Source of the DNA: Bacteroidales bacterium
Lineage (GTDB): Bacteria; Bacteroidota; Bacteroidia; Bacteroidales; JAQUTK01
Assembly (NCBI GenBank): GCA_028709785.1
Contig: JAQUTK010000016.1
Span: 1-64,000 of the forward strand
Direction of reading: 5' to 3'
Length of the DNA: 64,000 bases
Part shown: piece by piece, positions 8,153 to 17,227 of the stretch
Layout of the letters: each line of letters opens with the position of its first letter
Numbering within the stretch: the first letter of the stretch is position 1
The notes under the pieces: generated by a model
Told to the model about the DNA's origin: nothing
Databases searched by the model: none
Seen by the model: only the letters and a program-made list of their open reading frames with translations
Made by a program: the position numbers and the translations under genes

Positions 8153-11059
8153 TCATTCATACAGCATTTCTATCATCGCCTCCGCAACAGATAAATCCAT
8201 AATCTTGATTACATTATCATCCTCTGTATTGTAGCCGAGATAGTTTACACAGCCATACCAAACCATAGATTTATCAATAATTGCCACATGAAGAGACAAT
8301 TCATCTCTCACATTTACTTGTATGCCATTCAATAAGACCTTATCCATATCTGAAAGTTGACGTGTGAATACAACAACTTCTACGCCCCGTGCAGAGAGTT
8401 CGGTTAATTGTTCAAGAATAGGAGCACGTTTAGCAAGCCACAATTTCGTGGTCGATATAATTACAGACTTACAAGCTTGGGATAAGTCTGCAAAAAACGG
8501 TTTCTGATAGTTCTTGCCTGTAAAAATAACACCTGGGCCAAATCCAAAAAGATCTCTCGAATCATTTTGCCATATCTGATATCCAACAGATGCGTAACCT
8601 TTCAACCGACGTTTGTACATCACATCGCACATAGGAACATGAATGTCAATATAATCGTAAACCTCAACATGCTTCTTATCGGGGTATTCGCGATGCAAGC
8701 GACCTGTATATTGTGCCACAATTCCCTTCCACGAAACAGGTAATGCCAGAAACAGAGTATCAAGACGCGGACAATCAAACCCTTCGCCCACGTATTTTCC
8801 TGTAGCGATAATCACGAGTGGCTCCTCCTTGGGAGTGTTTTTCAGACGCTCCATCTTCAGCCGCTTTTCTTTTGCGGATTCGGAGCCGACAAGCGTAATA
8901 ACATTTCTGCAATGATCGGCAAGCGTAACCGACAGCTTCTCAACATGCGAAGTAAGATTGGTCAAAACAATCGGCGTCCTTCCTTCACCCAATGCTTTAC
9001 AAACATCACCCACTATAAGCTGGTTTCTCAAATCGTCATCGGCGATCCTTTGTAGCATTTGTACATACATCATCTTATCATACGTCAGTTCACGATAAGG
9101 CGTGAAACGGGGAATAAGCAAACGTTCAAATGTTTGCGAAGCCATCTGCAGTTTTGCATCAGCAGAATACCTGATCGTACCGCATTGCATAAACAGGATC
9201 GGCTGATGACCATCTTTGCGAATGGGTGTTGCTGTCAGCCCGTAAACATAACGAGCATTGGAGAACTTCAACACTCGTTCAAAATTTACGGCAGACACAT
9301 GATGACACTCATCGACAATCACCATTCCATACTCTCTTATAAACGGCCTCAACTTGTCTTTTTCAAGACAGGATTGTATCAATGCAATATCAACCATTCC
9401 ATGAAGCCTATTTCCATTTGAGTCCAATGTACCAAAGGGAGAAAACACCGTCTTGCGTCCACGTTTATGAGAAGTGTCCTCCTCTATATTGTTAATCTCC
9501 AAGAACTCTTCCAAACGGGATTTCCATTGTTCGAGCAAAGCTTTGGTATGTACCAGAATTAATGTATTTACTTGACGCTTCGCAATCAGACCTATAGCGG
9601 TCACGGTTTTACCGAATGCAGTCGCTCCATTCAACACACCGTTATCATGAGCCGTCAAACTGGTTATAGCAGTAATTTGTTCTTCGCGCAACTCACCCTT
9701 AAACTGAACCGATATAGATTTTCCATGATTCGTTTTGTCTTCAATATGATAAGATACGTGATAATCTTTCAATAATTCAACAATGACATCTTCACAACCA
9801 CGAGGCAAAGCAACATATTCTTCCGAAACATCGGCACAGGAAATGATATGGGGTATATTGTATGTAGGTAGTCGCATCCCCTGTTTGGCATAAAATTCAG
9901 GATTCTTAAATGATGCTATCCGTTTGAGGTAATTAAGCGCCTTCCCCGAAAGTCCCGCTAACGGTACATACAACATATTCGACTTTACACAAACCACCTC
10001 TTTCGGAAAATCTTGGTTTGTTATTGTTTGTGGAACAGGTGCTTCCCAGGGTTTAGACTCGCTCGTAGTTGATAATTCGCCGAGCTCTGAAGACAAACCA
10101 TGCAGAGCTAATATCTCATCAACAAATATTTCTGAGGCTTTCTTCACTTCCAGTAGATATGCCCACTGATCATCAAATGGAATAAAATCCTCATCTACAA
10201 ACATACTGTTTCCATTCTTCCGAGCCTTTCCTTGCAAGGGTAAAGCAACCAGGTTTCCAAGTCCGCCTTCCGACAAGTGGTCCTGACTAGGGAAAACCCT
10301 ATCGTAAGATTTCAATGAAATCCTGCCGTCTCTATTCATCGCCTCTGTCAGTATAGCATTCCCCAATTTACGCGCCTTTATAGCCGCCAATGATTCTTCA
10401 AAGAAAATCCACACATGAGCACCATTGCCAGAGCGGGAACGTTCGATAGAGTAAGGTATTTCCCACTCTCTACAAACACCAACAAAGGCCAAGACATCGC
10501 TTTGATAGCCGTATTCACATTGTTTATCATCAAAGTCTACGCACAAGAAATTACAATGATTATCCAACAAAACGACATAAGCTCCTATTACATCGCATCC
10601 TTCTGCATTTTTTCCTTCCAGATGCTTGTAAATGTCTTCATATTCCAAACACTTAAATTGTCGGTTCGGACATTTTGCACACAAAAATTTCTTCTTGTTA
10701 CAAAGTTGAGAGTTCCACTCATTCAAACATACTGGCTGATACCCGGATTTTCCGCTTGCTTTGCTATACCATCTCCTGGCAAATACATCTTCACGACCCT
10801 TAAACAAACTACTAAACAGAGTCACCTTTTCTTCCAAAGACAAGCATTGTGGTGCGACAAACTGTTTTTTCAAATGTACAGGATTAGAATCTGTATAATC
10901 AGAAATTACTGCCCTATTTTCTATCCCTTTATCTGCTTTTAGAATACTTTCAGAGAGTCTTTTCAGTCTCACATTCTCTCCACGAAGTTGTTCATTCTCT
11001 GCAAGTAACTGTTTATAGGCAGTAAGTAACTCTTGATATGTCGGTGATTCATTCATCAT
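8153..11059 (-). CDS. Archaeo-eukaryotic-type primase / superfamily 2 helicase / PLD-like fusion (TOTE-like)
   Basis: 968 residues. After a short coiled coil (about residues 8-45) comes a primase-like domain with a Cys cluster near 115-130, CVDFDD near 171 and SGNGAHVWIFF near 208, matching the archaeo-eukaryotic primase domain of TOTE conflict systems. A superfamily 2 helicase follows, with Walker A GATAFGKT near 475 and DECH near 582. The tail has a PLD-like region, HVAIIDKSMVWYGCVN near 923, a single HxK-type motif. The start overlaps the stop of the upstream ATPase gene by one base (TAATG), so they are coupled. I infer a nucleic-acid-targeting conflict or defence enzyme. The order of domains is clear, the target is unknown. 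Confidence 0.8.
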   Translation of the reverse strand: MMNESPTYQELLTAYKQLLAENEQLRGENVRLKRLSESILKADKGIENRAVISDYTDSNPVHLKKQFVAPQCLSLEEKVTLFSSLFKGREDVFARRWYSKASGKSGYQPVCLNEWNSQLCNKKKFLCAKCPNRQFKCLEYEDIYKHLEGKNAEGCDVIGAYVVLLDNHCNFLCVDFDDKQCEYGYQSDVLAFVGVCREWEIPYSIERSRSGNGAHVWIFFEESLAAIKARKLGNAILTEAMNRDGRISLKSYDRVFPSQDHLSEGGLGNLVALPLQGKARKNGNSMFVDEDFIPFDDQWAYLLEVKKASEIFVDEILALHGLSSELGELSTTSESKPWEAPVPQTITNQDFPKEVVCVKSNMLYVPLAGLSGKALNYLKRIASFKNPEFYAKQGMRLPTYNIPHIISCADVSEEYVALPRGCEDVIVELLKDYHVSYHIEDKTNHGKSISVQFKGELREEQITAITSLTAHDNGVLNGATAFGKTVTAIGLIAKRQVNTLILVHTKALLEQWKSRLEEFLEINNIEEDTSHKRGRKTVFSPFGTLDSNGNRLHGMVDIALIQSCLEKDKLRPFIREYGMVIVDECHHVSAVNFERVLKFSNARYVYGLTATPIRKDGHQPILFMQCGTIRYSADAKLQMASQTFERLLIPRFTPYRELTYDKMMYVQMLQRIADDDLRNQLIVGDVCKALGEGRTPIVLTNLTSHVEKLSVTLADHCRNVITLVGSESAKEKRLKMERLKNTPKEEPLVIIATGKYVGEGFDCPRLDTLFLALPVSWKGIVAQYTGRLHREYPDKKHVEVYDYIDIHVPMCDVMYKRRLKGYASVGYQIWQNDSRDLFGFGPGVIFTGKNYQKPFFADLSQACKSVIISTTKLWLAKRAPILEQLTELSARGVEVVVFTRQLSDMDKVLLNGIQVNVRDELSLHVAIIDKSMVWYGCVNYLGYNTEDDNVIKIMDLSVAEAMIEMLYE

Positions 11060-12243
11060 TAAAATAACTTCTTCATATCCATCGAAAGGAAATCTTCGAC
11101 ACCAATACCACCATCACCAACTATGAAGGATGATTGGGGATTAAAGAGTTGTCTGAATTTATCTAGCCCTTCCGTTCTCTTCTCCGCATTACACTTGGCT
11201 TCAATTGCCACCACTGAGCCCTTTTTACGGAGAATGAAATCAACCTCATCATTACGTTCGCGCCAGTAGAACACTTCAAAGCGATGGGTAAATGCTTGGC
11301 TAACAAGATAAGCCCCGATACCCGATTCAAAGATATGTCCCCATGCTTTACGGTTAAGAATAGCTTGTTCAAAAGTTAGGGGATTATACACTCTCTTTAA
11401 TGCATTGTTGTAAACTTGCAATTTTGGAATACTAGCTTTTCGTCTTGCCATATCGATACTGAATTTCTGGAGTCCGCAAAGCAATCCGCTCTCATCCAAC
11501 AAATTGATATATCCTGCCAACGTAGCCGTATTGCCAGCATCTTGAAGTGAGCCTAACATCTTATTCAAAGAGAGTAGTCCCCCGGAATAAGCAGCTCCCA
11601 ACTCGAATGTCTGACGAAGTAAAGCAGGTTTGCTTATAGGGGTATCCATTAAAATATCCTTATTGATAGTTGCTTCGATAATGGATGATTGGATATATTG
11701 CTGAAAACGGTCATCGTCATCAATCAAAGATGCGGCACCCGGATAGCCGCCATAAAACAGATATTGATCAAGTGAGAAACCGAAACATTCTTTCATTTCC
11801 TGATAACTCCAGTGGCTCATGCGGATTTCTTCAAACCTGCCAGCCAGAGATTCGGACAATCCTTTTTCCAACAATACACGGCTGCTGCCAAGAAGCATCA
11901 CTTTGATATTACGATCATGGAATGTATCATCATCCCACTCTTTCTTTACCACTTCGCTCCAATTGGCAATCTTCTGTATCTCATCAATAACAAGAATAAT
12001 GCTGTCCAATTCTTTGCTCTCTTTCAAACTGCGAACTGCCGCCCAACAATTGGAAATCCAGGCACTGTTCGTAGCCGGAACATTGTCAGCGGAAAACAAC
12101 TGATAAGCAGCGTCCAAATCTTTAAGCACCTGCTTTACAACGGTCGACTTCCCTATCTGACGAGCCCCCATCACGACCTGAATGAACCTTCTCGGTTCTT
12201 CAAGTCTACTTTTAATTATCTGATATTCTGCTCTTTTATACAT
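11059..12243 (-). CDS. AAA+ ATPase with DUF4143 C-terminal domain
   Basis: 394 residues. The N-terminal AAA_14 ATPase has GARQIGKST at about 26-34 and a Walker B LVIDEIQ near 83-89. The C-terminal DUF4143 part contains NDEVDFILRKKGSVVAIEAK near 330, which resembles a PD-(D/E)xK nuclease core. These proteins are common in Bacteroidales and are often solitary with unknown function. Here the gene is the first of a two-gene operon and overlaps the primase-helicase start by one base. A -7 box and a cluster of TACGCA half-sites lie directly upstream. It could be a regulator or partner of the primase-helicase, but that is inference from gene order only. Confidence 0.8.
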   Translation of the reverse strand: MYKRAEYQIIKSRLEEPRRFIQVVMGARQIGKSTVVKQVLKDLDAAYQLFSADNVPATNSAWISNCWAAVRSLKESKELDSIILVIDEIQKIANWSEVVKKEWDDDTFHDRNIKVMLLGSSRVLLEKGLSESLAGRFEEIRMSHWSYQEMKECFGFSLDQYLFYGGYPGAASLIDDDDRFQQYIQSSIIEATINKDILMDTPISKPALLRQTFELGAAYSGGLLSLNKMLGSLQDAGNTATLAGYINLLDESGLLCGLQKFSIDMARRKASIPKLQVYNNALKRVYNPLTFEQAILNRKAWGHIFESGIGAYLVSQAFTHRFEVFYWRERNDEVDFILRKKGSVVAIEAKCNAEKRTEGLDKFRQLFNPQSSFIVGDGGIGVEDFLSMDMKKLF

Positions 12244-12255
12244 ACTATTACATTT

Positions 12256-12283
12256 TACGCAGTGGAGTGCGTATTTTTACGCA
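12256..12283. promoter_or_regulatory. Triple TACGCA half-site, probable operator
   Basis: TACGCA at 12256-12261, its inverse TGCGTA at 12268-12273, and TACGCA again at 12278-12283 lie between the -7 box and the ATPase start. The first two form a palindrome with a 6-base spacer. The position would block transcription if bound. Confidence 0.5.
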
Positions 12284-12286
12284 ATG

Positions 12287-12294
12287 CAAATATA
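12287..12294 (-). promoter_or_regulatory. -7 promoter element for the ATPase-primase operon
   Basis: The minus strand reads TATATTTG, a consensus -7 box, 44 bases ahead of the ATPase ATG and abutting the TACGCA half-sites. Confidence 0.55.
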
Positions 12295-12464
12295 ATCAAT
12301 AGTTCTGAGTTATAGTAATACATTTATGAAGAAAAACAGACCTTTACATTCAACAAGTACTCTGTAACTTAAATGCGGAAATGCCCTATCATTCAGTGCT
12401 TTGTATTTGATAGTTGGAAAGTGATTTATTATCGGTAATTCTCATCAACTTAAATCAACTGTTT

Positions 12465-12491
12465 GAAAGTCATCCTTTCTGGGTGACTTTC
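12465..12491. repeat. Hairpin shared with 22728-22753
   Basis: GAAAGTCATCC, a 5-base loop, then GGGTGACTTTC: an 11-bp stem with one G-T pair. The same two arms recur about 10 kb away with a 4-base loop. It is probably a dispersed terminator-like repeat. Confidence 0.55.
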
Positions 12492-12499
12492 TTCATTCT

Positions 12500-12792
12500 C
12501 ACCAACGCAACACTTCCAGAAGCTTAAACTCGAGAAAGCCTACGACTACCTGTCCAGCACCAATCATCCTTCAAGGAGATTTCTTTCCGAATCGGCTTTG
12601 ACTCTACTTCATGATATATTGATTACCCATGTGTAACTTATCCTTAACTTGTGGGGTTGTCGACTTGTACTTGTGGGGTACTTATGGCATCCTTCAGATT
12701 TGACTGCACCTTCCATTCATCAGTGGCGTGAATATGAAGGTATCTATTTTGAAGATCCCATTTCTAACTCGATCCCTATCAGTTTTGAATGA
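12500..12792 (+). pseudogene. Possible decayed gene fragment
   Basis: One plus-strand frame stays open from about 12500 to 12792 apart from a single stop near 12640. It encodes plausible segments such as KLEKAYDYLSSTNHPSRRFL and, near the end, REYEGIYFEDPISNSIP. It has no good start and overlaps the mcrC 3' end by 14 bases. It may be the remnant of a gene interrupted when mcrBC arrived. I do not recognise the family, and chance is possible. Confidence 0.25.
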
Positions 12793-14095
12793 CTGGAAGT
12801 CGGATGCCCACTTTGTAGAAACGCACATAGCCTGATACTTTATCGAACTTTGGTTCTTCTAATCTGGTAAATAAAAACTGTTCCTTTTGTTCCTGATCGG
12901 GATAGATTATCAGACACTTGATAGGAAGAGCTGTGTCTTCATCCAATCCCAACTTTCGGTATATGCTACTCAGTCGTGCATAGCCACCAACTTCTCTTGC
13001 ATCATCAATAGTGATACCACCGCTATATTTATAGCGAGTTTTGTACTTTGCGTCTATGACGTATGGTTCTGGCCACTCTGTTGGTTTCAAAAGATAATCG
13101 AGTTCTTGATAATGAGCTTTCAAGTGATACCGAATCTCATTCTTGCCAATGAATATCTGCTTAAGATTGCGGAATATATAGAGCTCAAAAAGTTTGCTCA
13201 TGTCAATCCAGAACGGAGGTGTGTTGATTTCGTGCTTACCGGCAATGGAAATATCATAACTAAAGCGTCTAAGAAGCAGTTGAGCAAATTCTACGGCTGT
13301 ATAATAGTCCTTAAAGACGGGATTGCTCTTAAAGTTTTTCATTGTCTTCACGCTTACATCATCACCAACCTTGTCGAAGTAAGGCTTGACGTATCTGACC
13401 TTTTGTTCCAAAGCAGTTGTGTCAAGTGCATGTTTATACACCTCCAGTTGTCTTTTGCAGAAACGCAAAGCTTTTTTCAGAATTCTGTTCTCTGGAGAGT
13501 CAATGTCATATACTTGATACCGAGATACATTATCAGTAACACGACCTCTCATTAGATTCTGATGGATTGTTTGGCCAATAAGAATACGTCCCTTCACCTT
13601 ATTGTTGAGATTCTCCTCTACAATATAGAAGCTCTTTTTCAAGCCTTTTCTAATGATATGCTGAAGGATATTCAGGTACTCGGTAATCAGGAATATACTC
13701 AATAAATCCTGCTGTTGGTTCACACGAATAGACGGCTTATCGAAGTGAATGGTAATCAAATCTTTCAAGTGGTCATAGTTATCTGGCTCACACAAAGCCT
13801 CGTTTAACATACGAACATAGTCAATCTCAAAACCATCGTTCATCTTCGGACTGACCTGAACAGCCAGATCACCTTCTTTAACCCAATCTATACCAACAAA
13901 ATATGACCCTCTAGCAAGTACATCATCACCTTTTCTGGTAAGCCTAAGGCAAAGCTCATGAATTTCCCAACCTCTTTTGACATCGAACACAACTTCTGAG
14001 TCATCATCCATATAAGGGATGATAGCTTCACTTTCAGTTTGCTGTAGATAGGTATTCTCCAGCAACTGTTCCTGAAGTTGTATGACTTTCATCAT
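12779..14095 (-). CDS. mcrC: McrC-family nuclease subunit of a McrBC restriction system
   Basis: 438 residues, the usual length for McrC. The N-terminal part is the DUF2357-like region that docks on McrB. The C-terminal PD-(D/E)xK nuclease shows YVIDAKYKTRY near residue 345, preceded by the conserved LFELYIFRNL segment. McrC cuts DNA once the McrB GTPase translocates from modified cytosines. The start overlaps the mcrB stop by four bases (ATGA), which is translational coupling. It is the last gene of the apparent hipB-hipA-mcrB-mcrC unit. Confidence 0.88.
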   Translation of the reverse strand: MMKVIQLQEQLLENTYLQQTESEAIIPYMDDDSEVVFDVKRGWEIHELCLRLTRKGDDVLARGSYFVGIDWVKEGDLAVQVSPKMNDGFEIDYVRMLNEALCEPDNYDHLKDLITIHFDKPSIRVNQQQDLLSIFLITEYLNILQHIIRKGLKKSFYIVEENLNNKVKGRILIGQTIHQNLMRGRVTDNVSRYQVYDIDSPENRILKKALRFCKRQLEVYKHALDTTALEQKVRYVKPYFDKVGDDVSVKTMKNFKSNPVFKDYYTAVEFAQLLLRRFSYDISIAGKHEINTPPFWIDMSKLFELYIFRNLKQIFIGKNEIRYHLKAHYQELDYLLKPTEWPEPYVIDAKYKTRYKYSGGITIDDAREVGGYARLSSIYRKLGLDEDTALPIKCLIIYPDQEQKEQFLFTRLEEPKFDKVSGYVRFYKVGIRLPVIQN

Positions 14096-17000
14096 CCTAT
14101 TGCTTTCTTATATAAGTCATCAATAGTTTCTTGTGCATCAGTCGTCAAAACGCCATCACGAACATATTCTTCCAAAAGAGGAATGATCTGATAAAGAAGA
14201 CGATCACTTGTGCAGTCATCACCATTCTCATCGTTCATCAAGAAATAGCTATGACCAATCCATACGTCTTCTGGCTTATACTCATTAGATAATGTGTCAG
14301 CAGAAAGGAGTCTGAAATCTGGGTCAAAGTCACTCTCCTCATATTCTGCGAAATTACTGATAAACAGTTCACCTATTTGTTTAAAGAGATCCGAGTCGAA
14401 TCCTTCTTCGTCTAAACCGAATGGCTTTTCTGAAATGAATGCGAAACGTCTTCTGATAGCATAATCCAATACTCCAAGTGAGCGGTCTGCAGTGTTCATC
14501 GTTGCAATGACATATACGTTGTCAGGAATTTGAAATGGTTTCTTTGAGTAAGGTAGAATCACGCTTTCAACATTGTTTCGTCCTTTTCTCTTGTCTGGCT
14601 CCAACAAAGTAATTAGTTCTCCGAATATCTTTGATACATTACCACGATTCAACTCATCAATAACTATCACGTATGGCTTCTTGTTTTCCTCCATTGTTGT
14701 TGGATTCTTGTATTTCTCTAGGATAGATCTTACATTATCGAGAGTGATAGAGTTCAGACGATATACAGTACCCAAAGTCATTGTCTTGCCATCATTCATA
14801 TCGACGATATTTTCATCAAGACCCTTTAATAGCCAGTTCACCTTTCTGACTCGTTTGTAGTTAGGAAGAGTGTCATCATATTTATAATCTCCAGTGACTA
14901 CACCAATCGCATCAATAGTCTGACTCGAATAGCATGACATAATGATGTCACCAGCTTTCATCTTGTTGATATAAGCGTCCAAGATCTGTTTTCCTTCACC
15001 GTTATGGATGCTCCAGTCAGTTTCCTCAGAGATAACAGGACCATAACCATCCCATCCAATACGAATGTAGTTGTTTTTCATACAATCGCTTCGAACAGGA
15101 TTGTCACCAGTTCCAGCAAGAGACACTTTCCAAACAACTGCATTTTGAGAGATTCCGGCCTGCTTATCCTTTACGATTGGACGTTCTGCCTCTTCACACA
15201 GTCTTTTAAAGATACCATTCTCGATCTCGTAAGTAACCTGATTATTGTCATTGATGACAGGACGTAAACCTTCTATCCAGTCTTCATAATCCATTGACTG
15301 ATGGAATGTAGTGAAAGCGATACGGTTCTCTTGTTTAAGTTGGTTGTATTTTTCAACCAATTCCTTACGAGTTGCACCATTAGCATCAAAATCAGGATCG
15401 CATAATCTAACTGTTAACGCCGGAACATCGTATGTTTTACCTGTACCTGGGGCACCATAAAGAACAATGTTTTTCTGTTTCTTCCATGTAAGTACCTTTT
15501 TATCGTACCAGCATAATTCATCCTGATCATCCTCCGACGAAGAAGTATTTCCTGTATTTGCATTAGCTGAAAGCTCATAGAAAGTATTCTCTTTTATTTC
15601 GTTTGATGCCATTTTCTTTTTAATATCATCCAAGATGGTCATATATTTCGAGTATTCTGGAGCCTTATTAGGAAGAATTATTCCGTATTGCTCTTTCAGA
15701 TACGTTCGGTTTGTGCTGTCAAAAGCAAGGAAATCCTCAGGTCGTATCCAGAACAACCCCATCGTAATGTTTACTTTAATGATATACTGTCTGATAACCT
15801 TGTTGTATTCATCCTCAAAATCTTCATTGTTAACCACCCTCACAAAAAGATTCCAAAGATTCTGTATATCATCTTTTTCTCTGTGAGATCTGAATCCAAA
15901 GAAATGAGACTTTTGGTTATTCAGTACAGGGATACCTTCAAAATCACTTGGTACATTTGCCGAGATATTCAATAGTTTCTTGAATAATTCGGTCGAATGG
16001 ATTCTGTTATAAAGCTTTATTCCACGATTAAATAATCCAAAGGTTGTAAATGGGTCTATATCTTTGCATAGATCATTCTCTCCCTTTTCGTCATGAAGAT
16101 AATTAGCCAAAAACTCATCTCTGTTATCATATATCAGTTTGAGCAGGCCACTACGGTCTGAACTGAATTGAAGGAGCTTATCAGCAAACTCCTTGTAGTA
16201 AGTAATCCAAGTAAATCTCATATTCTTGTTCAATTTATTCTTCATGTATTCTTTCATGCACCAGAACAGAGTCTGAACTGCAAGGTTAAGAGGCTTATTC
16301 TTAAAGCCTTTGATTTCGTTCAGCATAATCAGCTGAACCTCCTCACCATATATTTCTACAAAGTCATTGATTAGCTCAGTAAAATGGCTGAACTTCAATC
16401 CTGTTTTTCGGCTCTCAAATCCAAAGTATTGACATACGTTTTGATAGATCTCATCTTTGTAAACAGTATATACTTCTGGGTATACACAGAAGAGTATAGC
16501 AGAAGCTGTTCTCTCATCATTTGCGTAGTTGTTCCAGTCGCTTGGGCACATTGCCTTCATTTCTGCTTTAAATGATGCTAAACGGTCATTTATTGGCAGA
16601 GACTCATTAAGTAGATGCTGACCACATGCTTTCAGTTCACTGTTCTTATTCTCTAAAAGGTATTTGATGACACCATCAACACGAGCATTATCGACAATGT
16701 TTTGACCTTTAAGACTGCTGAATATTTCCAGAACATCTTTTCCTTCAGTCTTATCCAACAGAATCCATTTATATTCCTCGTCATAGCTATTAACAGGTTT
16801 GCCTGAACGGAACATGTCTATGAGCTCTTCCATCAGATACGTTCGTAATGCTTCTACTAGTTCATCACGCAGCTGCCATTGGAACCCTTGTTTTGTGTCC
16901 CAACCTTTCTGCATGGTAATGCACCAGTAGGTTTCTTTGCCATTCGTATCTTCAACGGTGAATCTATTCAAGCGTTTCTGTACCCATTTCGAGAAATGAA

Positions 17001-17220
17001 GCACCTTGCTGTTGTAGTGTTGAGCAGGTTTCCCATACTCTTGCGACACCTTTGTAGAAGTCGCTTTATGTTCTGGTTGGCGAAGGAAACACAGTAGAGC
17101 CTCATGATATGGCTTGGATTTTATATCCTGCAGTAGCTTAAGCCATTCCTCTGCAGAGACATCAATATCTCCGCAGCTGTATTCTCCTTTTGTGTTTACA
17201 GTCTTATATAATATCTTCAT
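14092..17220 (-). CDS. mcrB: McrB-family AAA+ GTPase with inserted EVE-like domain
   Basis: 1042 residues from the ATG at 17220, eight bases after the hipA stop. A longer start at 17271 would run back into hipA and is less likely. The first 580 residues are an N-terminal region of unknown fold carrying a FLAFDSTNRTYL motif. Then come Walker A GAPGTGKT (about 589-596 in this numbering), an insertion starting VVWKVSLAGTG near 695 with IRIGWDGYGP and KAGDIIMSCYS, which resembles an EVE/PUA-like modified-base reader, and the McrB Walker B IVIDELNRGN near 852 followed by TMNTADRSLG and RRRFAF. An EVE-like reader inside the motor rather than at the N-terminus is unusual. It would recognise the modified base that triggers McrC cleavage. 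Confidence 0.85.
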   Translation of the reverse strand: MKILYKTVNTKGEYSCGDIDVSAEEWLKLLQDIKSKPYHEALLCFLRQPEHKATSTKVSQEYGKPAQHYNSKVLHFSKWVQKRLNRFTVEDTNGKETYWCITMQKGWDTKQGFQWQLRDELVEALRTYLMEELIDMFRSGKPVNSYDEEYKWILLDKTEGKDVLEIFSSLKGQNIVDNARVDGVIKYLLENKNSELKACGQHLLNESLPINDRLASFKAEMKAMCPSDWNNYANDERTASAILFCVYPEVYTVYKDEIYQNVCQYFGFESRKTGLKFSHFTELINDFVEIYGEEVQLIMLNEIKGFKNKPLNLAVQTLFWCMKEYMKNKLNKNMRFTWITYYKEFADKLLQFSSDRSGLLKLIYDNRDEFLANYLHDEKGENDLCKDIDPFTTFGLFNRGIKLYNRIHSTELFKKLLNISANVPSDFEGIPVLNNQKSHFFGFRSHREKDDIQNLWNLFVRVVNNEDFEDEYNKVIRQYIIKVNITMGLFWIRPEDFLAFDSTNRTYLKEQYGIILPNKAPEYSKYMTILDDIKKKMASNEIKENTFYELSANANTGNTSSSEDDQDELCWYDKKVLTWKKQKNIVLYGAPGTGKTYDVPALTVRLCDPDFDANGATRKELVEKYNQLKQENRIAFTTFHQSMDYEDWIEGLRPVINDNNQVTYEIENGIFKRLCEEAERPIVKDKQAGISQNAVVWKVSLAGTGDNPVRSDCMKNNYIRIGWDGYGPVISEETDWSIHNGEGKQILDAYINKMKAGDIIMSCYSSQTIDAIGVVTGDYKYDDTLPNYKRVRKVNWLLKGLDENIVDMNDGKTMTLGTVYRLNSITLDNVRSILEKYKNPTTMEENKKPYVIVIDELNRGNVSKIFGELITLLEPDKRKGRNNVESVILPYSKKPFQIPDNVYVIATMNTADRSLGVLDYAIRRRFAFISEKPFGLDEEGFDSDLFKQIGELFISNFAEYEESDFDPDFRLLSADTLSNEYKPEDVWIGHSYFLMNDENGDDCTSDRLLYQIIPLLEEYVRDGVLTTDAQETIDDLYKKAIG

Positions 17221-17227
17221 TGCACTT

